Of a DNA stretch of 64,000 bases, positions 53,995 through 63,417 are shown in pieces (the first letter of the stretch is position 1; every line of letters begins with the position of its first letter). The position numbers and the translations under genes were made by a program. Source of the DNA: Pantoea rwandensis (GTDB lineage: Bacteria; Pseudomonadota; Gammaproteobacteria; Enterobacterales; Enterobacteriaceae); NCBI RefSeq assembly GCF_002095475.1, contig NZ_MLFR01000002.1, positions 248,001 through 312,000 on the forward strand, in the 5' to 3' direction. The notes beneath the pieces are model-generated. The model was not told the origin of the DNA. It worked only from the letters and a program-made list of their open reading frames with translations, and made no database searches.

Positions 53995-55472
53995 GAATAA
54001 ACTCCTTGTACTGCTGTCAGTGCCTTAACCAGCTCCTGATAGCTTTGATATTTCATTTGATATCGTGCATGCCGGTCTGCATCAGGCAGCCAGGTAATAA
54101 TCTCTGGATTAAGAGCCTGCTGGGCTTGTTGCAATGAGGCATACACGCCAGTGCCGGTCAGCGCGACCAATGCAGCGCCAAGACATCCGCTTTCAGTAAC
54201 TTGAGGGACTTCTACTGGCATGCCGCTCACATCAGCAAACATCTGCATCCAGGGTTCAGAACGTGTGGGCCCGCCACTAAGCCGCAATGCGCTTGCTTTC
54301 GGGAAACGCTGTCGGATGCGATTGAGATGCGTAAGATGCGAGAACACCACCCCTTCGTAGATGGCCTGTACGAGGTGACCGCGGGTGTGCCCGGCTTGCA
54401 TACCAACGAAACTTCCGTGCAAATTCGCCGCAGCATTACAGCCGTAAAGGAAAGGCAGGAAAAAGAGGGAGCTACTGGCTGCGGGCAACTCAGCAACCCA
54501 ACTGTTCAGCTGCTGATAATCTTTAATTCCCCACTGCTGGCAAAACCATTCGAGATTGGCGGCCGATGTCGGGCTGGCATCATGAATAATGAATTGATTA
54601 TCGACAGCGTAACGACCATAAACATAGGGGTAATCTACTTCGTCACTGATGCGGTCTGTAATGCCACTGGTTACGGACCAGGTTCCCATCACTGCGTTTA
54701 CACGGGTATCGTCGTGAAGCCCCGCACAGACTGCGGTAGAAACCACATCAAATAGCCCACCTACCACAGGTGTGCCCACTGGCAATCCACATAACTGTGA
54801 CGCTTGCTCTGTCACATATCCGGCGACTTGAGTTGGCCCGATGATAGGAGGCAGTGAGGACACGATTTCACCAATGTCCAGCGCCTCTGCCAGCGCCACG
54901 GACCAGTCTCCGGTCTGCATGCTGTACAGGTTGGATTCAGAAATGTTTGTTTCTTCACAGGCCAGCTTGCCAGTCAGACAGAATCGCAAATAATCATGGG
55001 CCATCAGCACACTGCCGATGTCAGCATAACGCTGTGGCTCATGCTGTTTGATCCACCGCAGTAACGATACCGGGTGCCCGGTCCACAAGGTCTGCCGAGT
55101 TTGCGGATACAACTGCTGCGGCATTCCGTCTCTTTGCCACTGCTGTACAATCGTAAGTGCACGACGGTCGGAAGAAAGAATGCCATTGCCTAATGGCTGG
55201 TGCTGTTTGTCCAGTAAGAACAATCCCTTGCCTTGGGCCGAAATTCCTACTCCTGCAACCTGAGAGGCATCTATTCCGCTTTGTTGCAGCACATTGCGGA
55301 TCACAACAGCTGCTTGTTCCCACAATAGCGACATGTCACGCTCGGCACGGCCCGGCTCTGGTACCAGCACAGGCAGGCTCTGCCGGGCCACTGCCAGCTC
55401 ACAACCCTGCTCGTTGTATAATCCAGCTTTGATAAAGGTGCCGCCACAATCCAGCCCTAACCAGCTTTTCAT
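53991..55472 (-). CDS. lyxK: FGGY kinase, L-xylulose/3-keto-L-gulonate kinase
   Basis: A 493-residue FGGY kinase (E. coli LyxK 498). N-terminal LGLDCGGTFIKAGLY, central GISAQGKGLFLLD and LMAHDYLRFCLTG, and C-terminal RLSGGPTRSEPWMQMFADV are typical of the LyxK branch. In the yia/sgb pathway this kinase phosphorylates L-xylulose or 3-keto-L-gulonate before SgbH acts. Overlaps the MFS gene upstream and sgbH-like gene downstream by 4 bp each. Confidence 0.88.
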   Translation of the reverse strand: MKSWLGLDCGGTFIKAGLYNEQGCELAVARQSLPVLVPEPGRAERDMSLLWEQAAVVIRNVLQQSGIDASQVAGVGISAQGKGLFLLDKQHQPLGNGILSSDRRALTIVQQWQRDGMPQQLYPQTRQTLWTGHPVSLLRWIKQHEPQRYADIGSVLMAHDYLRFCLTGKLACEETNISESNLYSMQTGDWSVALAEALDIGEIVSSLPPIIGPTQVAGYVTEQASQLCGLPVGTPVVGGLFDVVSTAVCAGLHDDTRVNAVMGTWSVTSGITDRISDEVDYPYVYGRYAVDNQFIIHDASPTSAANLEWFCQQWGIKDYQQLNSWVAELPAASSSLFFLPFLYGCNAAANLHGSFVGMQAGHTRGHLVQAIYEGVVFSHLTHLNRIRQRFPKASALRLSGGPTRSEPWMQMFADVSGMPVEVPQVTESGCLGAALVALTGTGVYASLQQAQQALNPEIITWLPDADRHARYQMKYQSYQELVKALTAVQGVYS

Positions 55473-56764
55473 AACGCCTCCTGCTTCACCGAATCGCAGC
55501 GCTTAGGCAGCGTTAATGCCAGCAGAGAAGCAATTGCCAGTGAGATAGCCAGGCTGTAAATACCCACATCTTTGCTGTATTCCGCAATCAAAACCCCGAC
55601 CATGTAAGGCCCGCAGAACCCCCCCAGGTTACCGAGTGCATTAATCAGACCGCGCGCGCCACCCGCAACTTCTGCATTGAAGAGACGAGGCGGAATACTC
55701 CAGAACACGCCAGCAGCAGACTGGATGAAGACACCGCATCCAACCAGAGCGGCATAGGACCACCAGATATGTGCTTTCAAGAGCACTGAAAGCGCCATAC
55801 AGAAGGCGAATCCACCCAGAGGAAGCGCCACGAAAATTCTGCGACGGCCGCTGTTGTCGGAAAGAACAGAAAAAAGGAGCATGCCAAAAATAGCGCCAAC
55901 GTAAGGCAGAATGGCCAGCATTCCTACCTTCTCCGCGTTACCGTTGGTAAGGCTTTTTAAAATGGTTGGCAGCCACAGGGTGTAGCCATAAATTCCGGTC
56001 TGATAGAAGAAATTGACCAGGATAAGACGCCACATTATGGGCTCACGCATCACCCGACTTAGCGAGGCTTTGCGCATATTCTGCCCTTTAATCATCAACT
56101 GCTCGTCATGCAGAGTTTTGATCAGATATTGCTTTTCAGCCGCTGAGATCCATTTGGCTTCCTGCGGACGGTTGCTTATCGTGAACACCCACAGAATCAT
56201 GACAAAAACCGAAAGCACACCTTCAACGAAGAACAGCATGCGCCAGTCCCAGTTGGTGATTATCCAGCCCGATAGAGGTGCGGTGATAATCCCCGCAATG
56301 GGTACGAACATAATCACGATGGCATTCGCACGGCCACGTTCTTTATCCGGGAACCAATTGCCAATCATTGTCAGCACTACAGGTAACATCCCGCCTTCTG
56401 CGACACCCAATGCGAAGCGCAGTATCAGTAATTGATACTGACTGGTGGCAAGGCCCGTCAGTATCGATATCACAGCCCATGCCACTAATGACCAGCCTAT
56501 AAAGCGTTTGCCGTTTCCATGTACCGCTAGCTTACCGCCGGGAACCTGCAGAAACAGGTAGCCAATAAAGAAGATGCCGCCGGCAAGTCCAGCCATTGAA
56601 GCACTGATACCCAGTTCAGCATCCATACCGCCCGGCATGGCAAACGCAATATTTACACGATCCATGTATGAGATGATGCACGTAATCAAAATAGGCGGAA
56701 TAATGTACAGCCACCGTAATGCAGGTATGCCTGCATCTGCTGGCGAAGTCGCAGTCAGACTCAT
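55469..56764 (-). CDS. MFS transporter, ACS family, in the yia/sgb-like operon
   Basis: A 431-residue 12-helix MFS transporter (GudP/RhmT/YiaX2-like): ITCIISYMDRVNIAFAMPGG at helix 1, RFALGVAEGGMLPVVLTMIG, RGRANAIVIMFVPIAGIITA. It sits where E. coli has the TRAP transporter genes yiaMNO; Klebsiella has the MFS gene yiaX2 at the equivalent place. It would import 2,3-diketo-L-gulonate, L-ascorbate-derived acids or a related sugar acid by proton symport. Twelve bp after the yiaL-like gene. Confidence 0.86.
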   Translation of the reverse strand: MSLTATSPADAGIPALRWLYIIPPILITCIISYMDRVNIAFAMPGGMDAELGISASMAGLAGGIFFIGYLFLQVPGGKLAVHGNGKRFIGWSLVAWAVISILTGLATSQYQLLILRFALGVAEGGMLPVVLTMIGNWFPDKERGRANAIVIMFVPIAGIITAPLSGWIITNWDWRMLFFVEGVLSVFVMILWVFTISNRPQEAKWISAAEKQYLIKTLHDEQLMIKGQNMRKASLSRVMREPIMWRLILVNFFYQTGIYGYTLWLPTILKSLTNGNAEKVGMLAILPYVGAIFGMLLFSVLSDNSGRRRIFVALPLGGFAFCMALSVLLKAHIWWSYAALVGCGVFIQSAAGVFWSIPPRLFNAEVAGGARGLINALGNLGGFCGPYMVGVLIAEYSKDVGIYSLAISLAIASLLALTLPKRCDSVKQEAL

Positions 56765-56776
56765 GCTAATTCCTCT

Positions 56777-57244
56777 TTAGTCCACCAGATCAGCTGTCGG
56801 GATCTTGACGACAACTTTACGAATCGCCGCAGGCAGTTCCGGTGCGCAGTTAGGCCGATGAATATCCTGTGGGAAAAATACGGCAAAGGTACCCGGGACC
56901 ATACGGATCCAAGTTTCATCAGGTACGTGCTGATAAAAAATGATGTCGCGATTTTCGTCATAAGGGTGTTGAACAGCCGCATTGACAGGCTGACTCGCTA
57001 CACCTATTAGCTCAGAGCCGGCGACCAGGTATTGCACGTCAATATGGCGTCGATGTGCTTCAGGAAAGTTTTCCTGCATTGGCGCAGTCTTGAGATCCAG
57101 TACCTGCACCTGCCAGCCAGTTTCACTGTCTTTATAGCGTCCTGCGGCCAGACTCTTCAGATCATGGCTGGCCAGATAGGCAATGGCTCGCGCAATGGCA
57201 GGCGGATAGTGGGATGCTTCTGTATTATCAATGTGGCCAGTGAT
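56777..57244 (-). CDS. yiaL: YhcH/YjgK/YiaL-family protein
   Basis: A 155-residue cupin-like protein (E. coli YiaL 155). Regions with metal-binding character: HRRHIDVQYLVAGSE, FFPQDIHRPNC and the acidic residues around WIRMVPGTFAVF. ATG at 57244 is chosen because GAGGAG precedes it. The family is linked to sugar-acid clusters (NanQ is a sialic acid anomerase), so anomerisation or lactone handling is a reasonable guess. Located between yiaK- and MFS-like genes, as in E. coli. Confidence 0.87.
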   Translation of the reverse strand: MTGHIDNTEASHYPPAIARAIAYLASHDLKSLAAGRYKDSETGWQVQVLDLKTAPMQENFPEAHRRHIDVQYLVAGSELIGVASQPVNAAVQHPYDENRDIIFYQHVPDETWIRMVPGTFAVFFPQDIHRPNCAPELPAAIRKVVVKIPTADLVD

Positions 57245-57261
57245 CATGACGTTCTCCTCAA

Positions 57262-58260
57262 TTACAGTGCCTGAATGCGCGTCCATACGCTTTCGTCTAC
57301 CGGAATACCCAGCCGCTCGTTTTCATTACGAAGCAGCGGGAACCGTTCGCCCGGCAGGCGAACCGCCTGCTGACTTTCGGCACGTTCGGCGCCCGTAATT
57401 GAATCCCTGATCCGCTGCAATTTGTGGTCGCGCGTCTCTCCGTCAATCAGGCGATCAACGTCAATCGCAATAAATACCTGCGAGATACCGAACTCATCGC
57501 CGTTGTCTTCGGTGACTTCAGTCACTGAAGCGCCGTTCGAAAGCAGGGTTGCCAGCATGTCCAGCACAATCGACAACGCTGAACCTTTCCAGTAACCCAT
57601 AGGCAAAATGCGGCGATTTTTTTCGATAGTTCCGGGGTCTCGCGTGTAAGAACCTTCATCATCAAAGCCACCGTCTACCGGTAGGGTTTTACCTGCAAGG
57701 CGGTTCACTTCCAGCATGCCGTAAGAGAACATCGACATTGACATATCAACCATGGTGATAGGTTCACCCGGCACGGCAACAATCAGCGGGTTAGTGCCGA
57801 TAGTGCAATTTTTTGCTCCCCATGCTGGCATCACAGCAATCGAGTTAGTCCAGCAAATGCCAACATAGCCCTTTTCAGCGGCCTGCCAGCCATAACTCCC
57901 ACCGCGCATCCAGTGGTTAGCGTTACGTAATGCCACAAGACCAATGCCATGATCGCTGGCGATCTCAATTGCGCGATCCATCATGTTATGCGCAGTAATG
58001 TTGCCGATAGCACGCTGGGCGTCCCATTGCTCAATAGCACCCAGTGACAACACTTTGTTCGCTGATGCCTCGGGCACTATGTGCCCGGCGTCCAGCTGTT
58101 GAATGAAACGGGGGAAGCGGTTAACGCCATGAGAGTAAACGCCGTTGAGACTGGTTTCGGCAAACATGGTTGCACAAGTTATGGCCTTGTCTTCTGAGAC
58201 ATTTCGACTCAGCAGGACGCGTAGGAACTCTTGATATAGTTGCTGATAACTGATTCTCAT
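57262..58260 (-). CDS. yiaK: 2,3-diketo-L-gulonate reductase (malate/lactate dehydrogenase family)
   Basis: A 332-residue Ldh_2-family reductase, same length as E. coli YiaK/DlgD. Recognisable segments: [20 protein letters not shown], catalytic-region [28 protein letters not shown] and [11 protein letters not shown]. The start at 58260 ([12 protein letters not shown]) aligns with YiaK; GAGGAG lies about twelve bases upstream, somewhat far. It reduces 2,3-diketo-L-gulonate to 3-keto-L-gulonate with NADH. It is the first gene of the downstream transcription unit, with a palindromic operator 43 bp before it. Confidence 0.88.
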   Translation of the reverse strand: MRISYQQLYQEFLRVLLSRNVSEDKAITCATMFAETSLNGVYSHGVNRFPRFIQQLDAGHIVPEASANKVLSLGAIEQWDAQRAIGNITAHNMMDRAIEIASDHGIGLVALRNANHWMRGGSYGWQAAEKGYVGICWTNSIAVMPAWGAKNCTIGTNPLIVAVPGEPITMVDMSMSMFSYGMLEVNRLAGKTLPVDGGFDDEGSYTRDPGTIEKNRRILPMGYWKGSALSIVLDMLATLLSNGASVTEVTEDNGDEFGISQVFIAIDVDRLIDGETRDHKLQRIRDSITGAERAESQQAVRLPGERFPLLRNENERLGIPVDESVWTRIQAL

Positions 58261-58302
58261 GTCGGCTGTATTCTCCTCATTTTCACGCTTAGATTTCATA
58301 TG

Positions 58303-58319
58303 TTGGAATGTTGTTCCAA
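58303..58319. promoter_or_regulatory. Palindromic operator before yiaK
   Basis: TTGGAA-TGTTG-TTCCAA, a perfect 17-bp palindrome 43 bp upstream of yiaK. It fits an IclR-type operator and is the likely site of the YiaJ-like regulator encoded at 63418. A single matching half-site (TTGGAA) occurs near 63177-63182 before the ABC operon. Confidence 0.6.
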
Positions 58320-58448
58320 ATAAATCCTATGAGGAAAGCACTGGCGAGTCAAAGAAATGCGACTTAAATAAAGTGTTTATAATCAATTAGTTATTTTTTG
58401 ATTTGACATTTGTGATCGGACGCAGGTTCGCCATCCTTTAGGCATGGC

Positions 58449-58480
58449 AAAGCCGGGGAAGACAATTCTGCCCCGGCTTT
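58449..58480 (-). terminator. Terminator-like hairpin after the ABC/SMP-30 unit
   Basis: A perfect 10-bp GC-rich stem (AAAGCCGGGG / CCCCGGCTTT) with a 12-base loop, 26 bp past the SMP-30 stop. It separates the ABC/SMP-30 genes from the yiaK operon, with a weak U tail. Confidence 0.65.
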
Positions 58481-58505
58481 AAAGCAACCTCTTTACTGTG
58501 TCGGA

Positions 58506-59340
58506 TTAATGAAGATGCACCCGGTACAATGAAGTGGTGGCGGTGATATACAACTCCGTGCCATCAGGGCCCCCTAGCGTGCAATTTGATACCCGCTCAG
58601 GTACTGAAATTTTACCGCGCGTCTGACCGCTGCTATCAAATATGATCACCCCATCAGCACAACTACAGTAGATATGACCGCGACTATCGACACAGAAACC
58701 GTCAGGAAAACCTGGCGTGACTTCTGCAAAAAAAACGCCCTGCAGACAACATGTGGCCATCAACGTTATAAACACGCAATTCGCGGCGTCCCAAAGCCGG
58801 GAAGTCTACGACTGACATATCGGCCACATACAACAGGCTTTCATCTGGTGAAAATGCCAACCCATTAGGGCGTTGCAGGTCACTGGCTGCGATGCAAAGC
58901 TGTCCGTTATCAGGATTAAAGCAATAAAGAAAACATCCTATGACCTGGCTATGTGCAGCATACCCCTCATCATCATTGATGATCCCATACGGTGGATCAG
59001 TGAACCAAATGGTGCCATCAGAGCGGACAACCACATCATTGGGGGAGTTAAAACGCTTACCCTCTACCTTATCCACCAGCAATGTAACGCTGCCATCGTG
59101 TTCAGTGCGACTGATACCGCGGCGACCGTGCTCACAACTCACAACCCGGCCTTCACGATCGCAGGTATTCCCATTTGCGTAATGAGAGTTGGCACGCCAG
59201 AGGCTTAACTCTCCATTACGCTGCCAACGGAACATGCGGTTACCTTTTACATCACTGAACACCACAGCATCCTGCTCGGATAACCAGACAGGCCCTTCAG
59301 CCCAGACCGCGGGCGAACAGAGTTTTTCAATCTCCATCAT
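58506..59340 (-). pseudogene. SMP-30/gluconolactonase/LRE-like lactonase with homopolymer frameshift
   Basis: The N-terminal ~210 residues (from MMEIEKLCSPAVWAEGPVWL, with NSPNDVVVRSDGTIWFTDPPYG and RPNGLAFSPDESLLYVAD) and the C-terminal part (FFAEVTPGFPDGFCVDSRGH ... VSNCTLGGPDGTELYITAT) are both intact but in different frames. The break is at a run of eight A (58728-58735, T8 on the coding strand); seven would restore a 277-residue protein. Metal-binding Glu, Asn and Asp of the six-bladed propeller are present. It would hydrolyse a sugar lactone, upstream of the ketogulonate pathway. The +1 in a homopolymer may be a sequencing error or phase variation. Confidence 0.82.
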
Positions 59341-59351
59341 GACGCCCTCCT

Positions 59352-60452
59352 TTATTTCACTTCCCAAATGGCTTTGTAATGGCCTTGATAGTCGTTAGCC
59401 GGGTCGTAATTATTTTCAGGACCACCATCATTGGCGATGTTATCTTTGGTGATTAAATGAGCGGGCGTGACATAGCCTGAAGAAGGTTGTCCGGCAAATG
59501 CACGGTTGAACTCGTCAAGCAGCTGCCACCCATGAAGTTTCAGTGGTTCCGCTACAGTGGCAATCTGGCTGTCACCGTTTCGAATGCGCTGGAAGGCTGA
59601 GATTGAACCGTCTCCCGCAGAAATATTGAAAGGCGCCTTACCGCCACCCTTACCGGCTGTTTTTAACGCTGGGGCCATAAAATCAAAATAGAGATCGTTG
59701 ATTGCCAAAGCGTACTGGAAATGGTCACCGTGCTTCTGCAATAAACTGAATGTCATTGAGGGCATACGGTTTGAGGTATCTGCAAGCGGCGTGTCAATGA
59801 ATTCGACGACCTTACAACCGCTGCATTTCTCAATTTCCTGCTTCATCGTGTTCGCTTTATCCAGTGCTATCTGGTAGAGCGAATCAGTGAAAATCAGTAC
59901 CTCAGCTTTACCGCCAGAGCGCACCACTGCGTACTGCGCAGCCAGACGTGCGACATCATTCGAATCAGAGGTGATATTGTTTGTAATGCCATATTTTTCA
60001 ATGGGTCCCGGTTGCGGCTCCGCATGCCAGGCCATGAGCACAATTTTTTGCTCTTTAGCTTTTTTCAGCGGTATTTTTGCCACATTAGGGTTCCAGCCAC
60101 CAATAACAATGCCATCAGGGCGTTGAGCAATCGCCTGGTTCAGAGCCGAAAGTTGGTCTTTAACCGAACCGCCTCCGTCAAGAGTCTCAAGCTTCCAGCC
60201 AGCCACCTTAGCGGCTTCACTGAGGCCCTGTTGCACACCCTGGACACCACCATTTTTCATGTCTGAGGCGATAAAAATGATTTTTTTATTAGGTTGCAGT
60301 TTTGGACCGACCGTCGGACCATCCCAGGTACTGGAACTGGCCGTGGCCTTTGCCACCGCGGCAGTCGCTGTATCAAGGTAGCTATCCGCTTTCGCGGAGA
60401 CGGATGCTACGCACAAGGCCGCGAAAGTGAAGCTCAATACCTTATTTTTCAT
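59352..60452 (-). CDS. Periplasmic sugar-binding protein of an ABC transporter
   Basis: A 366-residue type I periplasmic binding protein (RbsB-like). It has a signal peptide (KVLSFTFAALCVASVSAKA) and the sugar-binding core (KIIFIASDMKNGGVQGVQQG; DGIVIGGWNPNVAKIPLKKA; NISAGDGSISAFQRIRNG). It binds the substrate in the periplasm and delivers it to the permease encoded upstream, with which it overlaps by 4 bp. It is 11 bp before the lactonase gene. Substrate is probably a sugar, sugar lactone or sugar acid of the yia pathway. Confidence 0.88.
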   Translation of the reverse strand: MKNKVLSFTFAALCVASVSAKADSYLDTATAAVAKATASSSTWDGPTVGPKLQPNKKIIFIASDMKNGGVQGVQQGLSEAAKVAGWKLETLDGGGSVKDQLSALNQAIAQRPDGIVIGGWNPNVAKIPLKKAKEQKIVLMAWHAEPQPGPIEKYGITNNITSDSNDVARLAAQYAVVRSGGKAEVLIFTDSLYQIALDKANTMKQEIEKCSGCKVVEFIDTPLADTSNRMPSMTFSLLQKHGDHFQYALAINDLYFDFMAPALKTAGKGGGKAPFNISAGDGSISAFQRIRNGDSQIATVAEPLKLHGWQLLDEFNRAFAGQPSSGYVTPAHLITKDNIANDGGPENNYDPANDYQGHYKAIWEVK

Positions 60453-61543
60453 GATGGATTCCCTGGAATGATGGTTTTTTGTTTTGAGTCAGAGGCCGGT
60501 GTGTTTTGGCTGCGCACCACCGCTTTTTGGTTCAGCATGCGTCGACGCTGGGCGTAGCCGGCAAGCGTAATCGACAGAAGCAACGTTGCACCGTTAAACA
60601 ACGGCTCAACCCAGAAATCGCCACCGAACTGCTGGATACCTGCAATGCCGATGGCAAGAATGGCAATGCCAACCACGGTTCCCCAGACGTTAACTCGCCC
60701 AGGGCGGATTGTGGTGCTGCCGAGGAAGGCGCCCACGAGCGCGGGCAAAAGATAGTCCATACCGACGCTGGCCTGTCCCACACCTTGCTCTGCTGCGATC
60801 AGGACACCGCTAAAACCCGTCAAGACACTGGAAGCAATGAAGGTTCCTATGATGTATTTATTCACCGCAATGCCATTCAAACGTGCAGCGGTAGGATTGC
60901 CACCCACCGCATACATGCAGCGCCCAAGCGGGGTATGTTCAGTAATTAACCACAACACCAGTGCAACGACCAACACATAGAAAGCCCCAACAGGAATACC
61001 AAACAGCTCGGTATGATGAAGAGCGCTGAAAGCATCAGGAAGATCACCAACGATTTGCCTGCCGCCTGAGTGCCATAGTGCAACGGCATACAGAACGGTT
61101 CCTGACCCCAGGGTTGCGACAAAGCTGTCGATGTCAGCCAGGGCAACAAGAATTCCGTTTAGCAAACCATAAAGTGCCGAGATAACCAGCACCGTGAGAA
61201 CCGCCATCTGCCAGGAAAAACCGTATTCTACCTGCAAAGTAATGGCGAGGATGTGCCAGAGGACAATACCGAATCCTACATTCAGGTCGATTTTCCCGAC
61301 AATCATGGGGAGGGTTGCAGCCAGTGCCAGCAGCGCGATTTTAGCCTTGCTGGACAGGATCGCCTGTAAGGTCAGCATGGATGCAAATGACGGAGACAAA
61401 ATTGAAAATAGCAGGGTCAGCAGCACACAGAGTACTAACAAGCCGTAGCGAGTCATGATCTGCATCGTCCAGGCCGCGAGGCCATGCTGTGCAAGGCTCA
61501 CTCGTTGCTCCAGCGCGGTGGATTTTACGGATGTTTTAGACAT
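60449..61543 (-). CDS. ABC sugar transporter permease (RbsC-like)
   Basis: A 364-residue multi-spanning permease of the BPD_transp_2 family: LTLQAILSSKAKIALLALAATLPMIVGKIDLNVGFGIV, a conserved ALWHSGGRQIVGDLPD stretch and GGNPTAARLNGIAVNKYIIGTF, the coupling-helix region typical of RbsC/XylH/AraH. About ten hydrophobic segments. It works as a homodimer with the ATPase and the binding protein encoded on each side. Confidence 0.88.
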   Translation of the reverse strand: MSKTSVKSTALEQRVSLAQHGLAAWTMQIMTRYGLLVLCVLLTLLFSILSPSFASMLTLQAILSSKAKIALLALAATLPMIVGKIDLNVGFGIVLWHILAITLQVEYGFSWQMAVLTVLVISALYGLLNGILVALADIDSFVATLGSGTVLYAVALWHSGGRQIVGDLPDAFSALHHTELFGIPVGAFYVLVVALVLWLITEHTPLGRCMYAVGGNPTAARLNGIAVNKYIIGTFIASSVLTGFSGVLIAAEQGVGQASVGMDYLLPALVGAFLGSTTIRPGRVNVWGTVVGIAILAIGIAGIQQFGGDFWVEPLFNGATLLLSITLAGYAQRRRMLNQKAVVRSQNTPASDSKQKTIIPGNPS

Positions 61544-61565
61544 AATTTTTCTCCTGCCTTCCTTC

Positions 61566-63092
61566 TCAGACGATAGTTAATGGAGCAGCACTGCTGGCAG
61601 AAGCCAGCTCAAGCAAACTGGCAAACGTAACCTGTTCATTCTTTAATTCACCAACGACCTGACCGCGGTTAAAGACCAGAGCCCGGTTGCAGATATGGGC
61701 GATTTCTTCAAGATCGTTTGAAATAATCAGCACCGCTACTCCTTCATCCAACGCCTTATTAAGCAGATGATAAATTTCTTCCCTGGCCCCTACGTCAACG
61801 CCCGCAGTAGGGTCTTCAAGTATCAATAACGGGGCATTAAGGTGCATCCAGCGAGCCATCACCACCTTTTGCTGATTGCCTCCAGATAAAGCACCGATAT
61901 CGAGGTTGACGTCTTTTGGACGGACATCGAACAGCTGGACTTTCCACCAGCTTGCGCCTATTTCTGCTCGACGCCCGTATCGGGAAAGAAGACGATGACC
62001 GCTGGCGCAGGGGTTCAAAAACAAGTTTTCACGCACGCTCATTGACATCACCAGGCTTTCGCCTGTTCTGTCACCCGCGACTAACGAAACACCCGCAGCC
62101 ATTGCCTGCTGAGGTGTCTGCGGACTGAAGGGCTTATCGCGGAACTGAATACTGCCCGAAGTCGCCCGGCGTAAACCAAACAGCAGGCGGCCAATCTCCT
62201 CCTGCCCGGCACCTCGTAACCCCGCCAGTGCTAGCATTTCACCCGGCTGTAAGCTAAAAGTCACCGGACCTACTTCGTCGATGCAAAGTTGCTCCAGTTC
62301 GAGCACCGGCCTGTCTGCCTCTGGCAGTGGCTGGCGTTGGTTCCCTTCCAGCGCTTCACCAACAATCATTTCAACCAGATCGCGCAACTGATAGTCAGCT
62401 GTATTGCCGGTGGCCACCCTTTTTCCATCGCGCATAACACAAATCCGGTCTGCTATCTCAATGACTTCGTCAAGCCGATGGGTGACATAAATCATGCCGA
62501 CCTGACGACTTTTAAGGCGGTTAATGACTTCAAAAAGGTGGCGCACATCATTAGCAGGCAACGAGGCCGTTGGTTCATCCAACACCAGCACTTCTGCGTT
62601 GACAGCCACCGCGCGGGCAATCGCTAGTAGTGATTTTTCGGTACGAGACAATTCGAAAACTCGGGTGTCAGGGTCGAGCATGATTCCCACTTCTTCCAGA
62701 GCAGACCGAGAGCGTTCACGAACAGCACGCCAGTCGATAAGACCCAGACGTCGGGTAAATCCCATGACCAGTGCCATATTTTCTGCCACCGTCATCCACT
62801 CAACCAGACCGAGGTCCTGATGAATGAATGCGATAGGCTGTTGCGTCGCCGTCTTCAGGCTGGCTGCGGAGGCAATACTGGTATCATGGAAACGGATATC
62901 TCCTTCGTCCCGGCTATGAACACCGGCCATGACTTTTATCAGCGTCGACTTACCTGCCCCGTTCTCTCCAAGTAAAGCGACAACTTCACCCGGAAAAACC
63001 TCCAGGCTGACATCGTTAACCGCGGGGGTGCCGCCGAAACGTTTAGTGATATGACTCAGGGTCAGAACCGGTTTTCTGGGGCTTTGCTGCAT
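61566..63092 (-). CDS. ABC sugar transporter ATPase (RbsA-like, two nucleotide-binding domains)
   Basis: A 508-residue double ATPase. The first domain has Walker A GENGAGKSTLI, an unusual signature region (FELSRTEKSLLAIARAV in place of LSVGQQQ), and Walker B VLVLDEPTASL. The second has a degenerate P-loop (LAGLRGAGQEEIGRLL), a full GALSGGNQQKVVMARW signature and LLILEDPTAGVD. This asymmetry is normal in the family. ATG at 63092 is chosen because CAGGAGG precedes it. First gene of the ABC/lactonase unit, divergent from the IclR gene. Confidence 0.88.
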   Translation of the reverse strand: MQQSPRKPVLTLSHITKRFGGTPAVNDVSLEVFPGEVVALLGENGAGKSTLIKVMAGVHSRDEGDIRFHDTSIASAASLKTATQQPIAFIHQDLGLVEWMTVAENMALVMGFTRRLGLIDWRAVRERSRSALEEVGIMLDPDTRVFELSRTEKSLLAIARAVAVNAEVLVLDEPTASLPANDVRHLFEVINRLKSRQVGMIYVTHRLDEVIEIADRICVMRDGKRVATGNTADYQLRDLVEMIVGEALEGNQRQPLPEADRPVLELEQLCIDEVGPVTFSLQPGEMLALAGLRGAGQEEIGRLLFGLRRATSGSIQFRDKPFSPQTPQQAMAAGVSLVAGDRTGESLVMSMSVRENLFLNPCASGHRLLSRYGRRAEIGASWWKVQLFDVRPKDVNLDIGALSGGNQQKVVMARWMHLNAPLLILEDPTAGVDVGAREEIYHLLNKALDEGVAVLIISNDLEEIAHICNRALVFNRGQVVGELKNEQVTFASLLELASASSAAPLTIV

Positions 63093-63417
63093 CAACGCCT
63101 CCTGCTTGTCTCTGATGAACATCAACAGCGGCATCAACCTCTCAACGCCGCCAAATTTCAACATGCGAAACTTGATTCCAAAAAATAATATTCCTGATAA
63201 GGGCGAAATGCAAAAAAGAGAAGATTAAATATTTACAATAAATACAGTAAGTTATAATTGATGTTACGGATTTGTGATTTACAACTCACTTCCAGTGAAG
63301 GCATTTTTCCTTCAGAATTCATACTCAATCTGGCTAAGGACTCCTTGGGTGGAGTTCATGGGTGAAGATCTGTCGGCCGCTCTTTAGCCGGAGAAGGAAA
63401 ACTAAGAGGAAGTGGGG
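63093..63417. promoter_or_regulatory. Divergent promoter region between ABC operon and IclR gene
   Basis: A 325-bp AT-rich region. It holds a TTGGAA half-site near 63177-63182, matching the yiaK palindrome arm, and an AGAGGA ribosome site before the IclR start. No ORF seen. Confidence 0.45.
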
